Assembly: GCA_964416315.1 (NCBI GenBank)
Contig: CAYQDR010000002.1
Location: 54,575-118,574, forward strand
From: CAYQDR01 sp964416315
Lineage (GTDB): Bacteria > Methylomirabilota > Methylomirabilia > Rokubacteriales > DASRDR01
DNA length: 64,000 nt
Direction of reading: 5' to 3'
Part shown: positions 8,277 to 15,769 of the stretch, one piece after another
How the letters are laid out: each line of letters starts with the position of its first letter
Position numbering within the stretch: the first letter of the stretch is position 1
The notes under the pieces: model-generated
Told to the model about the DNA's origin: nothing
Databases searched by the model: none
What the model saw: the letters and a program-made list of their open reading frames with translations, nothing else
Position numbers and translations under genes: made by a program

Positions 8277-9014
8277 CTAGCCGACGCCGGCGTTGATCCT
8301 CCGGTTGACGTCGAAGACGGGCGGCAGCTCGGGAAGATCCGTCAGCGCGAACTCGACGAACGCCTCCTTCGGGGTGATCTGGAGCGCGGGATTGAATAGG
8401 CGCTCGAATCCGAGCGTGGACATGGGCTTGCCGCTGAGCCCCTTGCCGCACGCGGCGCCGCCGAAGTGCGCCGGGTAGATCTCCAGATGGTCGGGCAGCG
8501 TCAGGAGCTTTCCGTGGAGGCTGTCGTAGAGTTGCGCTGCAAGCGCCCGCTCGACGCCGCCCCCCACCAGATCCGGCCGCCCGACGCCGCCGCTGAACAG
8601 GGTGTCGCCCGTGAGCAGAAACCACGGCATCGCCGCCCGGCTCTCGTCGGTCACCAGCAGGCAGAGGCTCTCGGGCGTGTGGCCCGGCGTGTGGATGACG
8701 CGGAGCTTGACGTTCCCGACCTCGAGTACTTCATCGTCGCGAAGAGCCCGGAAGGGGAAGCTGACGCGAGCGGCCTCGTGCAGGCAGGTCTCGGCGCCGG
8801 TCGCGGCCACGAGATCCCGCGCTCCCGATCGGTGATCCGCCTGGATGTGCGTCTCGATGACATGGGTGATCCGCATCTTCTTCTGCGCGGCGGCTTCGAG
8901 GTACGGGGCGATCTCAGGCTGTGGATCCACCACAGCGCAACATTGCCCGCCCCCTCAGCCGAGCAGGTAGGCTGCGCAGCCCGTTTCCGGACGCAAGAAC
9001 TGGCGGAAGATCAT
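8277..9014 (-). CDS. MBL-fold hydrolase (ETHE1/glyoxalase II-like), probable selenoprotein with in-frame TGA at codon 20
   Basis: Reading through TGA at 8957-8955 gives 245 residues: MIFRQFLRPETGCAAYLLG, then U20, GGGQCCAVVDPQ and an intact MBL fold. Metal motifs are ETHIQADH (about 57-64, with Gln where ETHE1 proteins have His), HTPGHT, GDTLFSG and YPAHFGG. The family includes persulfide dioxygenases and glyoxalase II-like thioesterases. ATG 9014 has a perfect AAGGAGG seven bases upstream and a TTGACA promoter. The only alternative start, GTG 8933 after the TGA, has no ribosome site and would remove the first strand of the fold. The TGA is followed by a SECIS-like hairpin. A nonsense mutation or sequencing error is the alternative. 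The MFS gene follows 6 bp downstream. Confidence 0.75.
8918..8936 (-). promoter_or_regulatory. Candidate bacterial SECIS hairpin in the MBL-fold gene
   Basis: On the minus strand, CTGTGG-TGGAT-CCACAG forms a perfect six-pair stem, extended by one flanking G-C pair, with the five-base loop UGGAU. The loop begins 26 nt after the in-frame UGA and has G at its second position. Known bacterial SECIS elements have an apical loop roughly 16-37 nt from the UGA with a G among the first two loop bases. It lies inside the coding sequence, as bacterial SECIS elements do. Confidence 0.55.
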
Positions 9015-9059
9015 GGCCACCCTCCTTTCTGGCTGCAATCGGCTTCTCCGATGCCTGAA

Positions 9060-9089
9060 ACGATATTGCATCGAGATTTCCAATGTCAA
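9060..9089 (-). promoter_or_regulatory. Sigma-70-type promoter for the MBL-fold/MFS operon
   Basis: The minus strand has a perfect -35 TTGACA (9089-9084) and, 17-18 bases on, ATATCG/TATCGT as a -10 match, about 50 bp upstream of ATG 9014. The local sequence is AT-richer than its surroundings. Together with the strong ribosome site it supports translation from the upstream ATG. Confidence 0.6.
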
Positions 9090-9174
9090 GACCCACGAGG
9101 GCGGCTGCGAGCGTCCGGGTCTTCGGCGAGCAGGCCGGGCTTTCCGGAAGGAGAGCCGAGCCAGACGTGAGGCG

Positions 9175-9801
9175 TTACGGCGCGTGCTCGAGCTCGCGTT
9201 CGGCCCGCCACGGCTCGGGGCCGTCGAAGGCGTAGTACTTCGTGCGGACGAGGATCGGGTCGGCGCCCGCCGTGAGGCCGCGGGGGAAGAGGCCGTTGTG
9301 GAGGCGCACGACCGCGTAGTAGCGCGGCGCGATCTCCCGAACGGCGTACGCGTGCTTCTCGCCCTCCCGCCACTGCTCCCTCGCCTCCGGCGGGTCCACG
9401 ACGATGAGGTTCCCCCAGTTTCCGTCGGCCAGCTCGAGCGAGCTGTAGGAAAGGATCCCGGGGTGGCGGGGGAGCTCGAGGATCAGCTCGTCGTCCGCCT
9501 GGGTGAGCAGCGCGTAGTCGAGGCCGGGCCGTCGCTTCGCGAAGAAGCCGACGAACGCGAGGTCGCGCGACGCCCGGAGCCGCCCGTCGTCGCAGATGAC
9601 GGCGCGGTGCTGGCGCCCCGGGGGCGCCGGCGCCTCAAGCGCGAGCGGCCGGGGCCCCCCGGGGAGGAGCCGCGCGAGGAGGGTGCGGAGCCCCGCCGCC
9701 ATGGCGCGGAGCGCGGCGAGGTCTTCGACGTTGGCGTCGGGGTCGGTGAAGGGACGCCCGGCGACGCGCTCGGTCACGCCCAGGCGGATCGGCTCGTCCA
9801 T
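9175..9801 (-). CDS. Conserved-looking hypothetical protein
   Basis: 208 residues, start ATG 9801, no signal peptide or membrane segment. The protein is mixed alpha/beta with aromatic-rich stretches such as HPGILSYSSLELADGNWGN and EIAPRYYAVVRLHNGLFP in the C-terminal half. Those look like a compact soluble fold, possibly a small-molecule binding or monooxygenase-like domain, but I recognise no family. It is divergent from the PhnD-like gene at 9855 with 53 bp between starts. GC-rich codon use like the neighbours supports a real gene. Confidence 0.65.
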   Translation of the reverse strand: MDEPIRLGVTERVAGRPFTDPDANVEDLAALRAMAAGLRTLLARLLPGGPRPLALEAPAPPGRQHRAVICDDGRLRASRDLAFVGFFAKRRPGLDYALLTQADDELILELPRHPGILSYSSLELADGNWGNLIVVDPPEAREQWREGEKHAYAVREIAPRYYAVVRLHNGLFPRGLTAGADPILVRTKYYAFDGPEPWRAERELEHAP

Positions 9802-9854
9802 CGCGCGCCGATTCTAGCAGAGGCCTCTTCCCTCCGGCGACGCGGGGTGCCAAG

Positions 9855-10670
9855 ATGTCCGGGGCGATGATCACGCTGGCCTCCTACCTTGCCGACAACG
9901 CGTGGCCGCTCTACGAGCGGATCGCCGGCTACGTGGCGGGTCGCCTGGGCGAGCCGGCGACGCTGCTGGCCGGCGTCGCCTGGGACGAGCGCCTCCGGAT
10001 GCTCGACGACGGCCGCGTGGCGGTCGCGTTCCTCTGCGGCCTGCCCTACGCGCAGCGGTTCGACCGGCCGGACCGGCCGGTGGAGCTCCTGTGTGCCCCC
10101 GTGATGGCCGCCGCGCGCTACGCGGGCCGCCCGATCTATTTCACCGACGTGATCGTCCGCCGTGAGAGCCCTTCCCGGTCGTTCGCCGACCTCCGGGGCT
10201 GCACCTACGCCTACAACTACGAGGAGTCGAACTCCGGGTACGTGATGCCGCGGGACCACCTCCTCTCGCTCGGGGAGACCCGGGGCTACTTCGGGCGGAC
10301 CGTCGCCTCCGGGTCGCACCAGAAGTCGATCCAGATGGTCCTCGACGGGGCGGCGGACGCCTCGGGGATCGACAGCACGGTGCTCGAGCTCGAGCTGAAG
10401 CTGCGACCGGAGCTGGCTTCACGGCTGCGCGTCGTCCAGGCGATCGGTCCCTGCCCGATCCCGCCGGTCGTCGTGTCGAGCCGCGCGCCGGAGGGCCTGA
10501 AAGCGAGGCTTCGCGGGGTGTTCCTCGGGATGCACGACGCCCCCGAGGGCCGGGCCATCCTGGCCGACGGGCTGGTGGCGCGGTTCGTCCCCGTGCGGGA
10601 CGCCGATTACGATCCGATCCGCGAGATGGTCCGCCGCGCCGAGGCGGCGGGCTTCCTCGCGCTCCGCTGA
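9855..10670 (+). CDS. PhnD/SsuA-type substrate-binding protein without signal peptide
   Basis: A 271-residue protein resembling the phosphonate/sulfonate periplasmic binding family. It starts with ITLASYLADNAWPLYERIAG (the family's P-x-x-xYLAD-like entry). It continues with VAFLCGLPYAQRF, the DVIVRRESPSRSFADLRG hinge and NYEESNSGYVMPRDHL (typical NEPGSTSGYL-like ligand loop), then SHQKSIQMVLDGAADASGID. No signal peptide is visible from ATG 9855 or the alternative ATG 9867, so it may act in the cytoplasm or be exported by another route. No ABC permease or ATPase of this class adjoins it. Confidence 0.75.
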   Translation: MSGAMITLASYLADNAWPLYERIAGYVAGRLGEPATLLAGVAWDERLRMLDDGRVAVAFLCGLPYAQRFDRPDRPVELLCAPVMAAARYAGRPIYFTDVIVRRESPSRSFADLRGCTYAYNYEESNSGYVMPRDHLLSLGETRGYFGRTVASGSHQKSIQMVLDGAADASGIDSTVLELELKLRPELASRLRVVQAIGPCPIPPVVVSSRAPEGLKARLRGVFLGMHDAPEGRAILADGLVARFVPVRDADYDPIREMVRRAEAAGFLALR

Positions 10671-10724
10671 GCGCCAGGAGGGCGCCGATGAACCTCCACA
10701 GCGGCGGAAGACGGCGGTGTTGCG

Positions 10725-11369
10725 CTAGCCGGGCCCGCGCCGCCGGAGGAGGTACGCCTGGAGCGCGGCGACATGGAGCGCCTGGACGACCTCGCCGGCG
10801 GCGATGAGAGGCGCGAGCCGCGAGACCGGCGTGAGGTGAACGCGGAGGTCCTCCGTCGGCTCGGGCTCGGGGCGGCCGACCACCTCGACGCCCTCGGCGA
10901 GGAAAGAGTAGCTGAGGTTCGACTGGAGGCCGGGGTTGGCGGAGAGCGTGAGGAGCCGCGACCAGCGGCCGCCCCCGTAGCCGGTCTCGGCGAGGAGCTC
11001 CCGGCGGGCCGCGGTCTCGGGGTCCGCGTCCGCCTCGTCCACCACGCCGGCGGGGACCTCGTAGTGGACGGCGCCGAGCCCGTGCCGGTACTGCCGGACG
11101 AGGACGACCTGGTCGGCGGCCGTCACGGCCACGACGTTCACCCAGGGCGGGTACTCGGAGACCCAGTACTCGGCGATCTCGGCGCCGGTGGGCAGGCGCA
11201 CGTGGTCCTGTCGGAGGACCAGCCAGGGGGGCTTGCGGATCAGGTAGCGGCGCGCCAGGACCTGCCAGGGGCGGGGGTCGTCGGGGAGCGGAGGCGTCAT
11301 CGTCTCGCTCGCTTCGGCCGGCGCAGGTCCTCCCTCAGCCGTGCGAGGGCGGCGCGATTTCCGGGCCAT
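10725..11369 (-). CDS. NUDIX hydrolase, ADP-ribose pyrophosphatase-like
   Basis: A 214-residue protein that likely hydrolyses a nucleoside diphosphate linked to another moiety (ADP-ribose type). The NUDIX box is PAGVVDEADADPETAARREL followed by LAETGY. It matches the NudF-type PAGxxD-GE-DPxxAARRELxEETG pattern, except that the first box Glu is Asp/Ala and one residue is inserted, so metal binding may be altered. QYRHGLGAVHYEVPAG precedes it, as in ADP-ribose pyrophosphatases. ATG 11369 has no clear ribosome site; ATG 11300 (starting MTPPLPDD) is an equally possible start. Confidence 0.85.
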   Translation of the reverse strand: MARKSRRPRTAEGGPAPAEASETMTPPLPDDPRPWQVLARRYLIRKPPWLVLRQDHVRLPTGAEIAEYWVSEYPPWVNVVAVTAADQVVLVRQYRHGLGAVHYEVPAGVVDEADADPETAARRELLAETGYGGGRWSRLLTLSANPGLQSNLSYSFLAEGVEVVGRPEPEPTEDLRVHLTPVSRLAPLIAAGEVVQALHVAALQAYLLRRRGPG

Positions 11370-11394
11370 TTCACGAGTCGCGGGCCCGGTCGCG

Positions 11395-12639
11395 TCAGCT
11401 CAGGAGCTTCGCGTCGTAGGGGTACGTGCAGAGGAGCCGGGCGCCGTCTTTCGTGACGAGCACCTGGTCCTCGAGCTTCACCCCGAACGGCGCGCCGACC
11501 TTCCCCGCGTAGCACTCGAGGCAGAGCACCATGTTCTCCTTGATCTCGCGCTCGGGCATGATCCGCCGCGGCCCCCGGTCATCGTCCGGGTAGGGGATCC
11601 CCGGGCCCTCGTCCTCGAGGCCGGCCTGGTGGACCATCCCTGGGTAGCGCTGGGCCCGGTAGGGCTCCGGGAGCTGCGGGGCCTTCCCGGCGAACTCCTC
11701 GAACGTCATCCCGGGCCGCACCAGCTCGAGCATCCCCGTGACGCAATCGTACGCGACTCGATACGCCTCCTTCTGCTCGGTGGACGGGTCGTCGCCGCAG
11801 AGGAAGGTGCGCGAGACGTCGATGACGTAGCCCTCGTAGCCGGTGGCGTCGGTGTCCACGCCGACGAGATCCCCGGGCATGACGAGCTTGTCGTGCGCCT
11901 CGCTCATCCACGGGTTCGTGTTGGTCCCGGAGGCGATCAGCCGGGTGAAGAGGAACTCGCCGTGGCGCTTGAGCAGGGCGTTCGAGAGGACGGCCAGCAG
12001 CTCGTACTCGCGGATGCCGGGACGGACGGCGGACTCGAACTCGGCGAGGATCGCGTCGCCGATCCCGCCGTTGATCGCGAACAGCTCGACCTCTTCGGGG
12101 GTCTTCACCTCGCGGGCGTCCACGGTCGCGGGGCTCGAGTCCACGATCGGGGTGCCCTCCGCCTGGAGGGCCAGGAATCCCGGGGTGTCGAGCTTGTCCA
12201 CGGCGAGGCGCTCGCGCTCGAGCCCGAGCTCCCGCATCACGGAGCGCACGGACCCTGCCCACTCGCGGGCCTTGTCGCGACTCTCGAGCCCGCCGAACTG
12301 CCACGTGTAGGCCGGCCGCACGTCCCGGACGAGCTTCTGGGAGACGTGGATCGACCCCTGGTACTCGAAGACGATCGGGTCACCCTCGGCGGGGACCATG
12401 CAGTAGCGCGCGAGCGTGCCGGCCGTCCACACCCCCATCACGTCGGTTCCCGTCGCGTACCGGATGTTCGCGGGGTTGAAGAACAGGCAGACCGGGAGGT
12501 CGTGGCGCTTCATCATCGCCTGGAGCCGCGCGAGCCGTCCCGCGCGGAGCTTCCCGAAGTCGATCTTGCTGAGGTTCGGCACGCGGAGCCGGGAGACGCG
12601 GGAGCGGTTGGCGAGGCGCTGGCCTTCGGCGGTGATCAC
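11395..12639 (-). CDS. DddP-like M24-family protein (putative DMSP lyase or Xaa-Pro peptidase relative)
   Basis: 414 residues from GTG 12639, which follows AAAGGAG at eight bases. It has a creatinase N-domain (NPANIRYATGTDVMGVWTAG, about 55-74) and an M24 pita-bread domain. All metal ligands described for the marine DMSP lyase DddP appear: D262 and D264 (VDTDATG), D274 (VIDVSRT), H337 (MVHQAGLED), E375 (VLCLECY) and E390 (KLEDQVLV). D343, six residues after the His, matches the DddP catalytic Asp. The end TYPYDAKLL also parallels DddP. DddP cleaves DMSP to DMS and acrylate; close M24 relatives are peptidases, so function is inferred. A second DMSP-lyase-type gene lies about 600 bp away, divergently oriented. 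Confidence 0.72.
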   Translation of the reverse strand: MITAEGQRLANRSRVSRLRVPNLSKIDFGKLRAGRLARLQAMMKRHDLPVCLFFNPANIRYATGTDVMGVWTAGTLARYCMVPAEGDPIVFEYQGSIHVSQKLVRDVRPAYTWQFGGLESRDKAREWAGSVRSVMRELGLERERLAVDKLDTPGFLALQAEGTPIVDSSPATVDAREVKTPEEVELFAINGGIGDAILAEFESAVRPGIREYELLAVLSNALLKRHGEFLFTRLIASGTNTNPWMSEAHDKLVMPGDLVGVDTDATGYEGYVIDVSRTFLCGDDPSTEQKEAYRVAYDCVTGMLELVRPGMTFEEFAGKAPQLPEPYRAQRYPGMVHQAGLEDEGPGIPYPDDDRGPRRIMPEREIKENMVLCLECYAGKVGAPFGVKLEDQVLVTKDGARLLCTYPYDAKLLS

Positions 12640-12806
12640 GGGCTGCGCTCCTTTCGCGAGATTCGGTCGAGTCGGCTGGCGCCCTGACGGCGCGGACAGC
12701 ATATCATCCCGGGGCGACCCGCTCGCGGGGGACAGGGGGCGGGCGAGCGGATCCCCGACGTTGGCGCCGGCCCGGCGGTGGGGTAGCATCGAGACTGGAG
12801 GTGGGC

Positions 12807-13220
12807 ATGGGGCTGACCCACGTCAAGGCCGCCGTCGCCAACCCGGCGAACCCCCGGAGGACGGCGCGGCTGATCTTCCTCGTGGACTCGGGTGCCGTGT
12901 ACTCGGTCGTCCCGCGGGACACGCTGCGCCGCCTGGGGATCCGGCCGCACTCGAGCCGGACGTTCACGCTGGCGGACGGGACCGAGATCACCCGGCGGAT
13001 TGGGGACGCGGTGTTCCTGATCGACGACGCGCGGGGAGCGTCCCCGGTCATCTTCGGCGAGAAGGGCGACAGCACGCTGCTCGGAACGGTGTCGCTCGAA
13101 TCCCTGGGGTTCGTCCTGGACCCGATCCGACGGGTGCTGAGGCCACTCCCGATGGTCCTGGGGCTGGTGCAAGGGGTCGTCGGTCCCTCTGCGCGCGTTC
13201 GCGCGCTTCCGGCCGATTGA
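12807..13220 (+). CDS. Retropepsin-like aspartic protease (clan AA)
   Basis: About 137 residues from ATG 12807, which has GGAGG five bases upstream; GTG 12801 is an alternative. The catalytic motif is FLVDSGAVYSVVPRDTLRRL, matching the DSGA/DTGA plus hydrophobic strand of single-domain retropepsin-like proteases, which act as dimers. FTLADGTEITRRIGDAVF and GTVSLESLGFVLDPIRR fit the second half of the fold. Proteins of this kind are common in soil bacteria and have unknown substrates. The stop codon overlaps the TTG start of the next gene, suggesting translational coupling. Confidence 0.8.
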   Translation: MGLTHVKAAVANPANPRRTARLIFLVDSGAVYSVVPRDTLRRLGIRPHSSRTFTLADGTEITRRIGDAVFLIDDARGASPVIFGEKGDSTLLGTVSLESLGFVLDPIRRVLRPLPMVLGLVQGVVGPSARVRALPAD

Positions 13221-13917
13221 CCCGGGCGTCCGGCCGGGACCTCTTCGCGGCGCTCCGGCAGGTGCTGGCCGCCGCGGCGGCCGCGGGCGTCGGGGCGGGC
13301 ACCGCCGACGGGCGGAGGTTCGCGGCGCTCGTGGGCTCACTCGACCTCCCCCGGGACCCGACCGGGCCGGCGCCGCCGGACGCCCGCGCGCCCGTCTGCC
13401 GCTTCTGGGAGCCGGCCCTCGACGGCGCCGATGCGGGGCCGGCGGCCGGGCTGGTTCCGGGCCTGCGGGCGCTGGGCCCCCGGCTCCGATGGAGGCAGAA
13501 CCCGGACTACCACCGGCGGCCGCCGGACCCGACGTTCCTCGACAACTACGGCTACGCGGTCATTGCCGGGCCGCCAGGCGGAGAGCCTCCGCTCCTCGTC
13601 CACCGCCGGCTCGCCCTGGGCGTCCTCCTCCTGGGTCCCGGCACCCAGTACCCGCTCCACCACCACCCGGCGGTCGAGCCTATCTCGTCCTGAGCGGGGA
13701 CGCAGAGTGGTGGCGGGGCGCCGGGCCATGGCGGCGGGAACCCCCGGGCAGCGTGATCTACCACGCGCCCGGTGTGCCCCACGCCACGCGCGCGGGGGCC
13801 GACCCCCTGCTCGCCGTCTACCTCTGGCGGGGCGACCTCGCCACGCACGCGCGCCTGCGGCCAGCCGGTCGGCGCCGCCCGACCCGACCCTTGACGCCCG
13901 GTCGGGCCGGGCGGTAG
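13217..13917 (+). pseudogene. DMSP-lyase-type cupin (DddL-like family), frameshifted
   Basis: Joining two frames gives about 233 residues resembling the dimethylsulfoniopropionate lyase cupin family: FLDNYGYAVIAGP, ALGVLLLGPGTQYPLHHHPA, VE, then after a one-base slip AYLVLSGDAEWW and IYHAPGVPHATRAG. The HHH and Glu of the first cupin motif and the His of the second, expected to bind metal, are all present but in different frames. The shift is at about 13676-13680 (GTCGAGCCTATC) and equals one missing base. TTG 13217 overlaps the upstream stop. It could be a sequencing/assembly deletion in a working gene or a true pseudogene. The preceding protease and following ABC operon are on the same strand. 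Confidence 0.75.
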
Positions 13918-13927
13918 CGTGGCGGCC

Positions 13928-14866
13928 ATGGCCCGGTTCGTCGGGAAGCACCTCCTCTTCCTCGCCGTCACGCTGCTCGTCGTCTCGTTCCTCGTCTTCG
14001 CGCTCAACGAGTTCTCCCCGGGCGCCGTCGCGCGCAAGCTCCTCGGCGAGTTCGCCACGCAGGAGCAGGTGGACCACCTCACGCGGCAGCTCGGCCTCGA
14101 CCGGCCTCTCCTCGTCCGCTACGTGGACTACGTCGGGAAGGTCCTCGCGGGCGACCTCGGCTACTCGCTCCGGTTCAAGGTGCCGGTGCGCGAGATCATC
14201 TGGAATCGCCTCGGCAACACCGCGTTCCTGGCGGCCATCTGCTTCGCGCTCATCGTCCCCGTGTCGATGGCGCTCGGGATCGCGGCCGGGATGCGCGAGT
14301 CCTCCCGGCTCGACCGCGGCATCCTGCTCTTCAGCACGGTCGTCGCCTCCGTGCCGGAGTTCGCCCTCGGCGTCTTCCTCGCGAGCATCTTCGTCGTCGG
14401 GCTCGGCTGGCTTCCGGGGACCGCCACGCTGGTCGGGGGCGGGGGCTGGTCGGTCGCCTCCCAGTTCGTCCTGCCGGTCGCCGTCATCGTGCTCTACGAC
14501 TCCGGCTACGTCGTGAGCATGGTCCGGGCGTCCATGGTCGAGGTCATGCAGCGGCCGTACATCCGGACGGCTGTGCTCAAGGGCATGCGCTTCCGCCGGG
14601 TCATCCTGGGGCATGCCCTGCGGAACGCCATGATCAACCCGGTCACCGTGGTCTTCCTCCAGATCAACTATCTGATCTCCGGCGTCGTCGTCGTCGAGAC
14701 CGTGTTCGCCTACCCGGGGTTCGGGCGCATGATGCTCGAGGCCGCGCTCTTCAAGGACATCGCTCTCATCGAGGCGGGGGCGCTCGTCGCGGTCTTCGTC
14801 GCGATCCTGACCCAGATCCTCGGTGACCTCGCCTACATGCTCCTCGACCCGCGGATCCGCGCCTGA
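13928..14866 (+). CDS. ABC transporter permease, DppB/OppB type
   Basis: 312 residues, inner-membrane subunit of an oligopeptide/nickel-type importer. The N-terminal helix is followed by a short extracytoplasmic region with LTRQLGLDRPLLVRYVDYV and GDLGYSLRFKVPV, both typical of DppB. The EAA loop, which contacts the ATPase, reads YIRTAVLKGMRFRRVILGHA. GTG 13919 is an alternative start. It lies ten bases after the cupin gene and is followed closely by dppC- and dppDF-like genes. Confidence 0.92.
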   Translation: MARFVGKHLLFLAVTLLVVSFLVFALNEFSPGAVARKLLGEFATQEQVDHLTRQLGLDRPLLVRYVDYVGKVLAGDLGYSLRFKVPVREIIWNRLGNTAFLAAICFALIVPVSMALGIAAGMRESSRLDRGILLFSTVVASVPEFALGVFLASIFVVGLGWLPGTATLVGGGGWSVASQFVLPVAVIVLYDSGYVVSMVRASMVEVMQRPYIRTAVLKGMRFRRVILGHALRNAMINPVTVVFLQINYLISGVVVVETVFAYPGFGRMMLEAALFKDIALIEAGALVAVFVAILTQILGDLAYMLLDPRIRA

Positions 14867-14869
14867 GCC

Positions 14870-15769
14870 ATGGCCCTCGGGACGACCACCGTCGAGGCTG
14901 TCCTCGCCCCCCGGCGCCGGCCGCTCGCGCGGCTACTCCGGGGCGCGTGGGCGCGGGCGGCGCGCCTCGCGGAATCGGTGCCCGCGCTGGTCGGCGTCGG
15001 CATCGTGGGCTTCTGGGTCGCCGCCGCGCTGCTCGCGCCGATGATCGCGCCCTACCCGCCGAACGCGAACGACTTCGCGGCCCTCGCGAATCCGCGGCCG
15101 TCGGCGGCGCACTGGCTCGGGACCGACCACCTCGGCCGCGACCTCCTCTCGCGGATCCTCTGGGGCGCGCGGACGGTCCTTGCGGTGGCGCCCGTCGCGG
15201 TGTTCGGCGCCGCGATCCTGGGCTCGCTGCTCGGCCTCTGCGCCGGCTACTACCGGGGCTGGGTGGACCTCGTCGTCAGCCGGGTGTGCGACGTGGTGCT
15301 GACGTTCCCCGTGATCATCCTCTACATGATCATCCTGGCGACCTTCGGCTCGTCGGCTCTGAACATCATCGGCGTGCTCACGTTGACCAAGGCGCCGATC
15401 ATCGCGCGGATCGTGCGCGGCGTCACGCTCGAGCTGCGCGAGCGCGAGTACGTCGCCGCCGCGAAGATGCGGGGGGAGTCGGGGCTCTACATCATGCTGG
15501 TCGAGATCCTCCCGAACGCCCGGGGGCCGCTGATCGTGGACATGTGCCTCCGGATGGGGTTCAACATCGTGATCATCGGGGTCCTCGGCTTTCTCGGGAT
15601 CGGTCTGCCGCCGCCGGATCCGGACTGGGGTGGGATGGTCAAGGACACCTACGGGATGATGTCGGTCTATCCGCACATGGCGCTCATCCCGTGCGCCGCG
15701 ATCTCGTCGCTGGTCATCGGCTTCAACCTGCTCGCCATCGGGCTCCGGGAGATCGGCCAGCGTGACTGA
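14870..15769 (+). CDS. ABC transporter permease, DppC/OppC type
   Basis: 299 residues with six hydrophobic segments after an N-terminal cytoplasmic tail. Motifs of the DppC family are LGTDHLGRDLLSRILWGART, the EAA loop EREYVAAAKMRGESGLYIML and the terminal LLAIGLREIGQRD. It starts three bases after the DppB stop. Its own stop overlaps the GTG of the downstream ATPase by eight bases, so translation is probably coupled. Confidence 0.92.
   Translation: MALGTTTVEAVLAPRRRPLARLLRGAWARAARLAESVPALVGVGIVGFWVAAALLAPMIAPYPPNANDFAALANPRPSAAHWLGTDHLGRDLLSRILWGARTVLAVAPVAVFGAAILGSLLGLCAGYYRGWVDLVVSRVCDVVLTFPVIILYMIILATFGSSALNIIGVLTLTKAPIIARIVRGVTLELREREYVAAAKMRGESGLYIMLVEILPNARGPLIVDMCLRMGFNIVIIGVLGFLGIGLPPPDPDWGGMVKDTYGMMSVYPHMALIPCAAISSLVIGFNLLAIGLREIGQRD

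Noticed and set aside
13676..13690. Programmed -1 frameshifting in the cupin gene
   Set aside because: No slippery heptamer of the X-XXY-YYZ type and no convincing downstream pseudoknot; a deletion is simpler.
13690..13695. TGA at 13691-13693 in the cupin gene as a third selenocysteine codon
   Set aside because: The homologous continuation lies in another frame, so the TGA is a consequence of the frameshift and not an in-frame UGA within homologous sequence.
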